DNA of 16,891 nt. Origin: Spirochaetales bacterium (lineage in GTDB: Bacteria > Spirochaetota > Spirochaetia > JABMQR01). Positions 6,787 to 13,713 of the stretch are shown one piece after another; the stretch's first letter is position 1, and each line of letters begins with the position of its first letter. The notes under the pieces are model-generated. The model searched no databases, was not told the origin of the DNA, and was given only the letters and a program-made list of their open reading frames with translations. Location of the stretch: contig JAGLNY010000224.1 in assembly GCA_023139255.1 (NCBI GenBank), forward strand, positions 1 through 16,891. Reading direction: 5' to 3'. The translations under genes and the position numbers were made by a program.

Positions 6787-8868
6787 ATGTACCTGCGGGA
6801 ACTAAGGCAGCCAGTCAGTGAATTGAAAGGGGTCGGCAAATCCATTTTTGCCTCATATACAGCATTGGGAATAAAAAGCTGGTATGACCTTCTTCTCCAT
6901 TTACCCAGAGCCTATGAAGACAGGCGGATCAGGAATCCTTTACGTGCAGGTTATAATGGTATCCCGGTCAATACGGTTATTGATATTATATCGCATGCTT
7001 ATATCGGCAGGGGAAGAAACAGGACCCTCAAAGTGGTTATTGCTGATGAATCCGGCACGGCTGCACTTGTCTGCTTTGGCCGGAATTTCCTGCAGGACAT
7101 GCTTCAAATCGGCAGGAAGTTTTATCTTTATGGAAACTTCTCCGTAAAATATGGTGAGCTGCAGAGCAGTTCTTTTGAAGTTGAGCCCTTTGTTCCCGAA
7201 CAGAAGCCTAAATCATTTGGTACAATCCTGCCTATCTACCCCTTAGCGGGACGTTTAACCCAGAATATTTTAAAAAGGGATATTGCCGGTCTGCTCAATA
7301 CCTCTGCAAAACATATTCAGGATGAACTACCTGAACCGCTCAGACAATCACTGAGCCTCATGACTAAATATGAGGCATTGCGGAATATACATTTTCCGAC
7401 ATCTCTTGAAAATCAGAAGCTTGCCAGAAAAACACTGGCTTATGAGGAACTTCTCTTTCTTCAGCTTATTGTCAGGCGGCGGGCCTTAAGAAGGCAGGCT
7501 TCAATACCTCAGAAAAGCAGGGCATCGCATTCAGGAACAGAGCATCTCACCAAGAAATTAATTGATATTCTCCCTTTTACCCTGACAACAGATCAGGTAA
7601 AAGTGCTTGGGGAAATAAAATCCGACCTTATGAGCAACCGCCCAATGGCTCGTCTTGTCCAGGGTGATGTAGGGTCAGGTAAAACACTTACCGCATTTAT
7701 TTCGTCATTGGGGGTGATTGAGCAGGGTGGACAAGCCGCATTTATGGCCCCGACAGAACTCCTTGCTCGGCAGCACGCTGAGAATGCTACACTCTTTCTC
7801 GAACCTTTGGGAATTCGTCTGGCCTATCTTACCGGTTCTGTACCCCAATCACGCCGGAAAAATATATTGAAAGCCCTTGTAGAAGGGGATATTGACTTAA
7901 TAATCGGCACTCATGCCCTGTTTTCCAGGGATGTGATTTTTAAAAACCTGCGATATGTCATTGTGGACGAACAGCACAGATTCGGGGTTCTGCAGCGAAT
8001 AGCCATGCTCAACAAAGGGGATATGCCGGACCTGCTGCTGATGACAGCTACTCCTATTCCGAGAACCCTTGCACTTACTGTTTTCGGTGACCTCGATGTA
8101 TCCTCTATCCGCATCATGCCGCCCGGAAGATTGCCTGTAAAAACTTATCTTGCCTCAGAAAAGAGCAGGGAACGTGTCTACTCCGCTGTCCGGGTTGAGT
8201 TTGAAAGGAAACATCAGGCTTATTTTGTCTATCCGCGAATTAACGATACCGGCAAGTCTGATCTTCGTGATGCTGAAACGATGTATGAATACCTTACAAA
8301 AACCGTTTACCCCGGAATTCCCGCAGGTTTGATCCACTCCCGCATACCTGAAGATGAGAAACTGGGAATTATGGATAGATTCCGAAAAGGAGAACTGACC
8401 TATCTTGTAGCCACCAGTGTCGTTGAGGTAGGTGTTGATGTGGCAAATGCAGCCTGCATGATAATTGAGCATGCTGAACGTTTTGGTCTTTCTGCCCTGC
8501 ACCAGATGCGTGGGCGTGTCGGACGCGGGACTGTACAATCCTATGCCTTCCTTGTCTATTCTGAAGAATTAAGTCCTGAAGGACGAGAACGGTTGATGGT
8601 TATGAAGGAATCAAATGACGGTTTTGTCATTGCTGAGAAAGATTTAAGCATTAGGGGTCCCGGAGAAATTGCCGGGACAAGGCAATCCGGTTTCCTCAGA
8701 CTTATTGCGGCAGATTTGGTTCTGGATCATGAACTGCTTACTCAGGCCAGAGATACCGCAGATGCAATTTTATCCGAAGATCCAGGTCTTTTAAGTGTGC
8801 AAAATATGACATTCCGGGAAGTCCTGACCAGATGCCCTCCATTTGATGAGGAATTAACTGAAAGTTGA
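6787..8868 (+). CDS. recG: ATP-dependent DNA helicase RecG
   Basis: A 693-residue superfamily 2 translocase of normal RecG length. It remodels stalled replication forks and Holliday junctions in the cytosol. An N-terminal helical/HhH segment (LKGVGKSIFASYTALGI, 13-29) is followed by the OB-fold wedge domain (about 60-145). The helicase core has Walker A GDVGSGKT (293-300), motif Ia APTELLARQH (321-330), the DEQH box (394-397), TATPIPRTLA (420-429), VVEVGVDVANA (545-555) and motif VI HQMRGRVGRG (572-581). The start ATG has AGGGA at 6772-6776, 10 nt upstream. It is the last gene of the dnaE operon; its TGA stop (8866-8868) overlaps the first base pairs of hairpin D. Confidence 0.97.
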   Translation: MYLRELRQPVSELKGVGKSIFASYTALGIKSWYDLLLHLPRAYEDRRIRNPLRAGYNGIPVNTVIDIISHAYIGRGRNRTLKVVIADESGTAALVCFGRNFLQDMLQIGRKFYLYGNFSVKYGELQSSSFEVEPFVPEQKPKSFGTILPIYPLAGRLTQNILKRDIAGLLNTSAKHIQDELPEPLRQSLSLMTKYEALRNIHFPTSLENQKLARKTLAYEELLFLQLIVRRRALRRQASIPQKSRASHSGTEHLTKKLIDILPFTLTTDQVKVLGEIKSDLMSNRPMARLVQGDVGSGKTLTAFISSLGVIEQGGQAAFMAPTELLARQHAENATLFLEPLGIRLAYLTGSVPQSRRKNILKALVEGDIDLIIGTHALFSRDVIFKNLRYVIVDEQHRFGVLQRIAMLNKGDMPDLLLMTATPIPRTLALTVFGDLDVSSIRIMPPGRLPVKTYLASEKSRERVYSAVRVEFERKHQAYFVYPRINDTGKSDLRDAETMYEYLTKTVYPGIPAGLIHSRIPEDEKLGIMDRFRKGELTYLVATSVVEVGVDVANAACMIIEHAERFGLSALHQMRGRVGRGTVQSYAFLVYSEELSPEGRERLMVMKESNDGFVIAEKDLSIRGPGEIAGTRQSGFLRLIAADLVLDHELLTQARDTADAILSEDPGLLSVQNMTFREVLTRCPPFDEELTES

Positions 8869-8891
8869 TCAAAAAACTTTGTTTTTTGATC
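8867..8891. terminator. Hairpin D after recG (perfect 11-bp stem)
   Basis: GATCAAAAAAC (8867-8877), a TTT loop and the exact complement (8881-8891). It starts inside the recG stop codon and lies in the convergent gap between recG and the M20 gene, so it could act in both directions. There is no separate T-run downstream; the only T6 is inside the stem. Confidence 0.65.
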
Positions 8892-8894
8892 TTT

Positions 8895-8919
8895 GAAGTT
8901 TTCGATATTCGAAAACTTC
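8895..8919. terminator. Hairpin E after recG (perfect 11-bp stem)
   Basis: GAAGTTTTCGA (8895-8905), a TAT loop and the exact complement (8909-8919), only 3 nt beyond hairpin D. Placement between convergent genes suggests bidirectional termination. No U-tract follows on either strand, and the arm start repeats that of hairpin C at 1630. A dispersed-repeat origin is therefore also possible. Confidence 0.6.
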
Positions 8920-8964
8920 TGAGGTAAGTATTAAGGTTAAAGAATGTTGCTAGACAGCCTGAAG

Positions 8965-10134
8965 TTACTCCAAAGCGTCCCCGAACATGAGTGAACAGAA
9001 AACAAGTATCCCGTTCAATAGAGAATCATCATTAAAATCGTATGTCCCTGAATGAATCGGTTCATGATCTTTTCCAATCCCCAGCCAGAACATACACCCG
9101 GGAACTTTATCAAGATAAAAAGCAAAATCCTCAGCTCCCATTGTATGCGACTCAGCCGTTATAAACGCCCCCTCACCAAGAACTTTTTTTACTGCCTGGC
9201 GGAGTATCTCTGTCTGTTCAGGATCATTAATCACCGGTAGATAGTACTTTTTTTCATATTCAAGAGTGTACTCAACGTTGCAGGTTTCAGCTGATTTCCG
9301 GATCGCATCCCGTATTGAGGCCTCAATAGCATCGCCGATATGCGTATCGGTATAGCGGCTGGTTCCTTGAACAACAGCCTCCGTCGGTATCACATTTGAA
9401 TTTGTCCCTCCCTGAACGGCACAAACTGAAATTACTGCACCTGATTCTTCTTTATATCTTTCGTGCAGGCCTTGAAGACGTATCACGGTATCCGCTGCCG
9501 GCAGGAGCGGGTTAAGTCCTTTTTCCGGGGTTGCTCCATGAGTGCCCTTTCCCTTGAAACTCACTTTGAAAGAGTGGGCTGCCGCAGAGAGTATCCCGCT
9601 TTTAGAAGACACTGCCCCAGTAGCTATCCCGGACCAGTTGTGCAGCCCATAAACGGCCGACAGTCCGTCACACACTCCTTTCTCAACCAGTTCTGCGCCC
9701 ATACAGGTTTCTTCTTCCCCCGGTTGGAAAATAAATCGTATTGTGCAGGGCAGATACTGCTGAAAAACCTGAGCTGCCATTGCCGCGCCTATGAGAATAC
9801 TCATATGTCCATCATGTCCGCATGCATGCATCATTCCTTCATGTTTTGAGATATAAGGAATATCTACCGTTTCCTGCAACGGGAGAGCATCCATATCAGA
9901 TCTGAAGCCAATTACTCTCCCGGGATCCCTACCCGGTATCTCAAAAACCAGATCAGTTTCTATCTTCGGCTGCCAGTAGAGCGGATGCAGTTTATCCGTA
10001 TAGTGTTTAAGAAGCTTCCGGGTCTTGATCTCCTTTCCGGCAATTTCAGGTATGGCATGCAGGCTGTGCCGCAAATCCTGGATTTTCGGTAGTATGTCCA
10101 TTATATAGGTACTTAATTGTTCTCGTGTCAGCAT
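8965..10134 (-). CDS. M20 family metallo-amidohydrolase (N-acyl amino acid / hippurate hydrolase-like)
   Basis: A zinc- or manganese-dependent peptidase/amidohydrolase of the M20D group, which cleaves the acyl group from N-acyl-amino acids, hippurate or related amides. Residue numbers count from the ATG at 10137. Catalytic-domain motifs: FRSDMDALPL (78-87), MHACGHDGHM (103-112, with metal ligands C106 and H108), FQPGEEE (137-143, general base/ligand glutamates), GLHNW (164-168, H166) and SHTMGAEDFAFYL (330-342). The last metal-ligand histidine is H362 in IHSGTYDF. A dimerisation lid covers about 188-295. No signal peptide, so cytosolic. Two adjacent ATGs exist (10137 and 10134); GGAG at 10144-10141 is 6 nt from the second but only 3 nt from the first, so 10134 (389 residues) is preferred. 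It begins 17 nt after the upstream gene, with which it is probably co-transcribed. The substrate is not determinable. Confidence 0.92.
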   Translation of the reverse strand: MLTREQLSTYIMDILPKIQDLRHSLHAIPEIAGKEIKTRKLLKHYTDKLHPLYWQPKIETDLVFEIPGRDPGRVIGFRSDMDALPLQETVDIPYISKHEGMMHACGHDGHMSILIGAAMAAQVFQQYLPCTIRFIFQPGEEETCMGAELVEKGVCDGLSAVYGLHNWSGIATGAVSSKSGILSAAAHSFKVSFKGKGTHGATPEKGLNPLLPAADTVIRLQGLHERYKEESGAVISVCAVQGGTNSNVIPTEAVVQGTSRYTDTHIGDAIEASIRDAIRKSAETCNVEYTLEYEKKYYLPVINDPEQTEILRQAVKKVLGEGAFITAESHTMGAEDFAFYLDKVPGCMFWLGIGKDHEPIHSGTYDFNDDSLLNGILVFCSLMFGDALE

Positions 10135-10151
10135 CATTCACTCCAGTTTTG

Positions 10152-10829
10152 TTATTCTGCAACTTTTAACAGCAGGGATCTCTCCTTCTTTCCGATCACA
10201 TGCAGAACCCCTATTTTCCGGAGAAACCAGGATAGTTTCGCGGCCTGTCCAGGGGTAATTCCGGCACAGGAGACAAGATCTTTATGAATAAAACGCTCAG
10301 GAAGTGTCGGAGGTAACAATAATTTATAAGATTCTTTACCTTCAAAAATAATTGTATCGAGAACTTCCTGAAGTGTTCGTCCCAAAATACTAATCCCCTT
10401 TCTTCGCCAACTCCCGGCTCCGTCATCAACCCGCTCCTCAAGGATTTCCACCATCACAATCTCAAAAATAAAATTAGGATGCAAAACTGCTTTATGGATT
10501 CTCATCAACTCCACACCGGCGACTGCGGGCGTCCCCCTTGCGGGAGATTTCCGTTCTCTTATTATATGTTTTTGGTCTTTGCCATACAGCCGGATTGTTT
10601 TCTTTGCGGGTATAGGATATACCATTCGGACACGGTGCAGCGGAAGAAGTGATTCCAGCTTCGTTTTAACATGAGAAAAATTACCGGTTTGGATCTCTAT
10701 TAATTCTGTCGGGGTTACGACATCGATAATATACCCATTAACTGTCTGTTCAGTGATTCCTTGAGTCTGTTCTGCATACATCTGTTTCAGGGAGTCATGC
10801 AATGCTGTTTCCCGTAATTGCCCAATCAT
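10152..10829 (-). CDS. Unrecognised protein: possible PD-(D/E)XK-like nuclease core plus C-terminal winged-helix-like segment
   Basis: A 225-residue soluble protein. I do not recognise a characterised family; I recall only conserved hypothetical proteins of similar look. Near the N-terminus, a helix (RETALHDSLKQMY, 6-18) is followed by GYIIDVVTPTELIEIQTGNF (32-51). There D36, E45 and Q47 are spaced like the D-x(n)-(D/E)-x-(K/Q) active site of PD-(D/E)XK nucleases, and the following helix carries K55 and K57. The C-terminal part (about 185-225) reads as a winged helix: GITPGQAAKLSWFLRKIGVL, then a basic strand. The middle (about 75-180) is mixed alpha/beta. No Shine-Dalgarno site precedes the ATG at 10829; a -10-like TATGCT lies just upstream, so the transcript may have a very short leader. 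It is upstream of and probably co-transcribed with the M20 gene. The nuclease idea is inference. Confidence 0.75.
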   Translation of the reverse strand: MIGQLRETALHDSLKQMYAEQTQGITEQTVNGYIIDVVTPTELIEIQTGNFSHVKTKLESLLPLHRVRMVYPIPAKKTIRLYGKDQKHIIRERKSPARGTPAVAGVELMRIHKAVLHPNFIFEIVMVEILEERVDDGAGSWRRKGISILGRTLQEVLDTIIFEGKESYKLLLPPTLPERFIHKDLVSCAGITPGQAAKLSWFLRKIGVLHVIGKKERSLLLKVAE

Positions 10830-10913
10830 TATGTAATTAGCATAACAGAAATTACCGGCGAGATCTATCAGCCTGATTTTCCATAGTCTCAGGATTTTTC
10901 AGGGTTTAGTGTA

Positions 10914-10935
10914 ACCACACAAGCTTACCTGTGGT
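10914..10935. promoter_or_regulatory. Palindrome ACCACA-N10-TGTGGT in the divergent spacer (possible operator)
   Basis: ACCACA (10914-10919) and TGTGGT (10930-10935) are exact complements separated by 10 nt, repeat starts 16 nt apart. The right half abuts TACTAT (10935-10940), a possible -10 just before the M14 gene. It could be a regulator site for one or both divergent genes, or a weak hairpin. There is no direct evidence for a binding protein. Confidence 0.35.
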
Positions 10936-10945
10936 ACTATTAAAT

Positions 10946-12274
10946 ATGAGGTTTCATAACAACCGCGATTTTAAGCAGATTCCACGTATCCTTCTTATCA
11001 TTCTCCTGTTTCTACTGATACTTTCCTGCGATATAGAAAGAAGGGAGGGAGAGCTTTACCTTGATACACTTCATTCTGTTATTGAAACGGCAGCTGCACT
11101 ACATCCTGATATTGCAAAGGTTGATAGTATCGGGACTGCAGCAGGAAAAGGATCCTACCCCATTAAACGCATTATTATTACCGGTTCAAACCTGAAAAAA
11201 TCGGTAGTTACAGCCAAACCCCGCGTCCTCATTACCGGTGCGGTTCACGGGAACGAACAAGTTTCAGCAGAAATTGCGGTTAGGCTGGCGGAGTACCTGA
11301 TTGAACAATACCAGGCAGGCAACACGGTAATAACCGTACTCCTGGATGACTGTGAAATCCATATTGTTCCTGTCGTGAATCCCTGGGGGCTGGTTAATGA
11401 TAGGGTAAAAATTAATGAGGTGGTAACAGATGGCCGCTATACTGCTGCTGGAATTGATATAAACCGGGATTTTGGGTTACCTGATCCTGATCCCTCCGCA
11501 CCTTCTCTCAGCAATCCTGATTGGTTTCATCCCTGGTATGGGGGGTTTGCCGCAAAAGAGAGCAGGATCCTCCGGGATCTCTGTGAAAGTGAGCGGTATA
11601 TATTGAGCATCCAGGGACATACCGGTGCTGAAAATATCAATCTGCCGATGGATTATCTGGAATATGTAGATGCTGGAGAAGATGGAAATATTGATTATCT
11701 GGATACATACATTCCGATATACCCGTTGATGGAGAAATTTGCTAAGAATTATGAAGCCTCGCTGCAGAGTGCTGGCCTTGATGATTTTTATTACATCGAA
11801 GGTGGTGATTGGTACATAATAGCCGGCTCGTTCACAGACTGGCACTTCGGGGCACTTGGTGCACCAGGTTATACCATTGAGTATGATACGGTTCAGGATC
11901 GTGTCAGCGAAGAATATGCGGAATCCGTCTGGCAGGAACATAAGGATGCCTTGATCGACCTTCTGGGAATAACATCGAACCGAATCTCCGGCAGGGTGAC
12001 TGATATAGATGGTAACTCTGTTATAGCACTGCTCACGTTCCAGAGATCAGCAAGCGATTCCAGATACCTCGGTGAACGTACAGAGATAACATTATCAGCC
12101 CATTCAGATGAGGTCTCAGGATATTATCATATCATTATCCCTGATGGCAATTGGGAAATTTCTGTAAATGAAATTGGGTATGAACCATATAACATAACCG
12201 TAAACCACCCAGGTGATGAACCAGATGAACCAACAGAACAAAATATCCAATTATCCTCTTCTTCCAAATATTGA
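10946..12274 (+). CDS. Lipoprotein zinc carboxypeptidase (peptidase M14 family)
   Basis: A 442-residue exported metallocarboxypeptidase, probably anchored to the membrane by lipid. The N-terminus has basic residues (R2, R7, K10, R14), a hydrophobic stretch (15-27) and a lipobox LILSC with the lipidated Cys at 28. The catalytic domain (about 40-340) has the zinc motif HGNE (H101, E104), NRDFG (173-177) with the substrate-binding arginine, the third zinc ligand H225 (QGHTGAEN) and the catalytic glutamate in YTIEYD (E312). A C-terminal carboxypeptidase-regulatory-like beta domain (about 348-436) starts GRVTDIDGNSV and includes GYYHIIIPDGNWEI. The ATG at 10946 is chosen over an in-frame GTG at 10931 because it gives a compact signal peptide; neither has a clear Shine-Dalgarno site. 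It probably trims peptides, perhaps from cell wall or environment. rsmD begins 49 nt downstream. Confidence 0.88.
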   Translation: MRFHNNRDFKQIPRILLIILLFLLILSCDIERREGELYLDTLHSVIETAAALHPDIAKVDSIGTAAGKGSYPIKRIIITGSNLKKSVVTAKPRVLITGAVHGNEQVSAEIAVRLAEYLIEQYQAGNTVITVLLDDCEIHIVPVVNPWGLVNDRVKINEVVTDGRYTAAGIDINRDFGLPDPDPSAPSLSNPDWFHPWYGGFAAKESRILRDLCESERYILSIQGHTGAENINLPMDYLEYVDAGEDGNIDYLDTYIPIYPLMEKFAKNYEASLQSAGLDDFYYIEGGDWYIIAGSFTDWHFGALGAPGYTIEYDTVQDRVSEEYAESVWQEHKDALIDLLGITSNRISGRVTDIDGNSVIALLTFQRSASDSRYLGERTEITLSAHSDEVSGYYHIIIPDGNWEISVNEIGYEPYNITVNHPGDEPDEPTEQNIQLSSSSKY

Positions 12275-12323
12275 ATTTTTCCCACATTCCCTCTATGCTT
12301 CCCGATATAATAAAGGAGTTTGT

Positions 12324-12866
12324 ATGCGAATCACAGGCGGTATCTACCGTGGAAGAAAAATTATCTGCCCGCCGGGAATTATCCGCCCCGCAATGGATAG
12401 AATGCGGGAATCCTTTTTTTCCATCCTGGGGAATCTTGATGGAACTTCATTCCTGGATCTGTTTTCCGGATCCGGGCTTGTAGGTATTGAAGCAGCTTCC
12501 CGGGGAGCAAACCCTGTGCATCTTGTTGAAATGGATTATGGGAAACGTGATACTATTTTACAAAACATCGATTTTGTGGAGTCGGATATCCAACTGTTTC
12601 TCAAACGGACACAAAAATTCATCAAATCCCAAAAAAAATCCTATGATATTGTCTATGCAGACCCTCCTTTTCCCATGGCCGGCAAACAGTCATTTACTGA
12701 GACAGTCAGCAATTCCGGCATTGTGAAGGATGACGGGATATTTATTATCCATTATCCCGCTGAGGAGATATGGAAAGAGCAAATTGGACGTTTTGTATGC
12801 TATGACAAACGTGTCTACGGCCGGTCTATACTACGCTTTTTCCACTATAAAGAGGAATCGGTATGA
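12324..12866 (+). CDS. rsmD: 16S rRNA (guanine(966)-N(2))-methyltransferase RsmD
   Basis: A cytosolic SAM-dependent methyltransferase that modifies G966 of 16S rRNA during 30S assembly. 180 residues (E. coli RsmD has 198). The family N-terminus MRITGGIYRGRKI (1-13) and PAMDRMRESFFSIL (22-35) are present. The SAM-binding motif is FLDLFSGSGLVGIEAASRGA (43-62), the acidic end of strand 2 is VEMD (68-71) and the catalytic motif is ADPPF (112-116). Between VEMD and DIQLFL (88-93) the segment is about 8-10 residues shorter than usual, so a strand/loop of the Rossmann fold is trimmed. The start has AAAGGAG at 12312-12318, 5 nt before the ATG; a longer frame from 12213 would overlap the M14 gene and has no family match. 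It overlaps the next gene by ATGA. Confidence 0.93.
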   Translation: MRITGGIYRGRKIICPPGIIRPAMDRMRESFFSILGNLDGTSFLDLFSGSGLVGIEAASRGANPVHLVEMDYGKRDTILQNIDFVESDIQLFLKRTQKFIKSQKKSYDIVYADPPFPMAGKQSFTETVSNSGIVKDDGIFIIHYPAEEIWKEQIGRFVCYDKRVYGRSILRFFHYKEESV

Positions 12867-13651
12867 AAATTCACGACCACATATATACAAACACTTACCA
12901 GCTTCAAACCTATCAGGCTGACCCGTTTTTCTGTGCCGGACTTCCGTTCTACTGCAGAACAGTGCAGGAAGGGGCAGCTTCGCATGCTCTGTATGCCGGA
13001 TGTTCAAATCCTGAACTACATGCACTGGGGAAAACCTGGGTTCTCTCCCGGCTTAAGCTTACAGTAGCAAAATATGTAACATGGCCGGCCGACATCACCC
13101 TGGACACCTGGATCCGGACACCATTCCGGTTATTTGCACCTCGTGAAGCGAGAGGATCAGACAGCTCAGGAAATGAGCTGTTCAGATCAATGGCTTACTG
13201 GGTTATTATTGATCTTGAAAAACGAAGACCGGAAAAACCTGAGATGATCAACCGCTTCATCGGTCTATCCGATAACCGCTCCCTCTGGACCGAAACCTCC
13301 CTGGTTAAACTTCCCCCCGTCGCACAGGATTTGTCAGCATCATCAGCCTACCAACCGCAGCTTATGTACAGGGACATCGATAGTGTCAGACATATAAACA
13401 ATATTTCTTATATTGAGTGGATTCTTGAATCCTTCTCCCTGGACTATAAAACTGATTTTAAACCTTGTGAATTTGAGATAAATTTCCTTTCAGAAAGCTT
13501 CTTGGGAGACTCCCTCTCAGTCTATACGGTGAGGGACATCTCAGGGCCGGATCAATCCTGGCTTCACACAGTAATGAAAATTCACAGTGATGGACAGACT
13601 GAAACCTGCCGTGCACGCAGTGTCTGGAAGAGACGTGAGACTATGGTCTAA
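12863..13651 (+). CDS. Acyl-ACP thioesterase (FatA/FatB family)
   Basis: A 262-residue cytosolic hydrolase with two hotdog folds, which releases fatty acids from acyl carrier protein. The N-terminal hotdog (about 5-140) contains ALGKTWVLSRLKLTVAKY (54-71) and the Trp-containing strand TWPADITLDTWIRTPFRL (73-90). The C-terminal hotdog (about 160-257) has the active-site stretch DIDSVRHINNISYIEWILE (171-189): D173 and H177 match the expected catalytic Asp and His, and E211 matches the later glutamate. The position that is Asn in plant FatB (DxNxH) is Val175 here, which is unusual. Its ATG overlaps the rsmD stop by 4 nt, with GAGGA at 12852-12856, so the two are translationally coupled. It may supply free fatty acids for lipid turnover; chain specificity is unknown. 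Confidence 0.88.
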   Translation: MKIHDHIYTNTYQLQTYQADPFFCAGLPFYCRTVQEGAASHALYAGCSNPELHALGKTWVLSRLKLTVAKYVTWPADITLDTWIRTPFRLFAPREARGSDSSGNELFRSMAYWVIIDLEKRRPEKPEMINRFIGLSDNRSLWTETSLVKLPPVAQDLSASSAYQPQLMYRDIDSVRHINNISYIEWILESFSLDYKTDFKPCEFEINFLSESFLGDSLSVYTVRDISGPDQSWLHTVMKIHSDGQTETCRARSVWKRRETMV

Positions 13652-13675
13652 GAAACAATTTCTTCTCAATTCTTA

Positions 13676-13704
13676 TTTACATTAGCAGGCTCAATTGTTA
13701 CTAT
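13676..13704 (+). promoter_or_regulatory. Sigma70-type promoter, apparently leaderless, for the Na/Pi transporter
   Basis: TTTACA (13676-13681), a 17-nt spacer and TACTAT (13699-13704). Only 9 nt separate the -10 from the ATG at 13714, so transcription should start about 2-4 nt before the start codon. No Shine-Dalgarno site precedes the gene, as expected for a leaderless mRNA. A small hairpin AAGAAA/TTTCTT (13650-13664) overlapping the thioesterase stop, followed by T-rich sequence, could end the upstream operon. Confidence 0.55.
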
Positions 13705-13713
13705 CAACCCATT

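Noticed and set aside
11477..11941. 154-codon minus-strand open frame inside the M14 gene
   Set aside because: The M14 frame carries zinc-site motifs on the plus strand across this region; the antisense frame has none.
12213..12323. 37-residue N-terminal extension of RsmD overlapping the M14 gene
   Set aside because: AAAGGAG and the family-typical MRITGGIYRG place the start at 12324.
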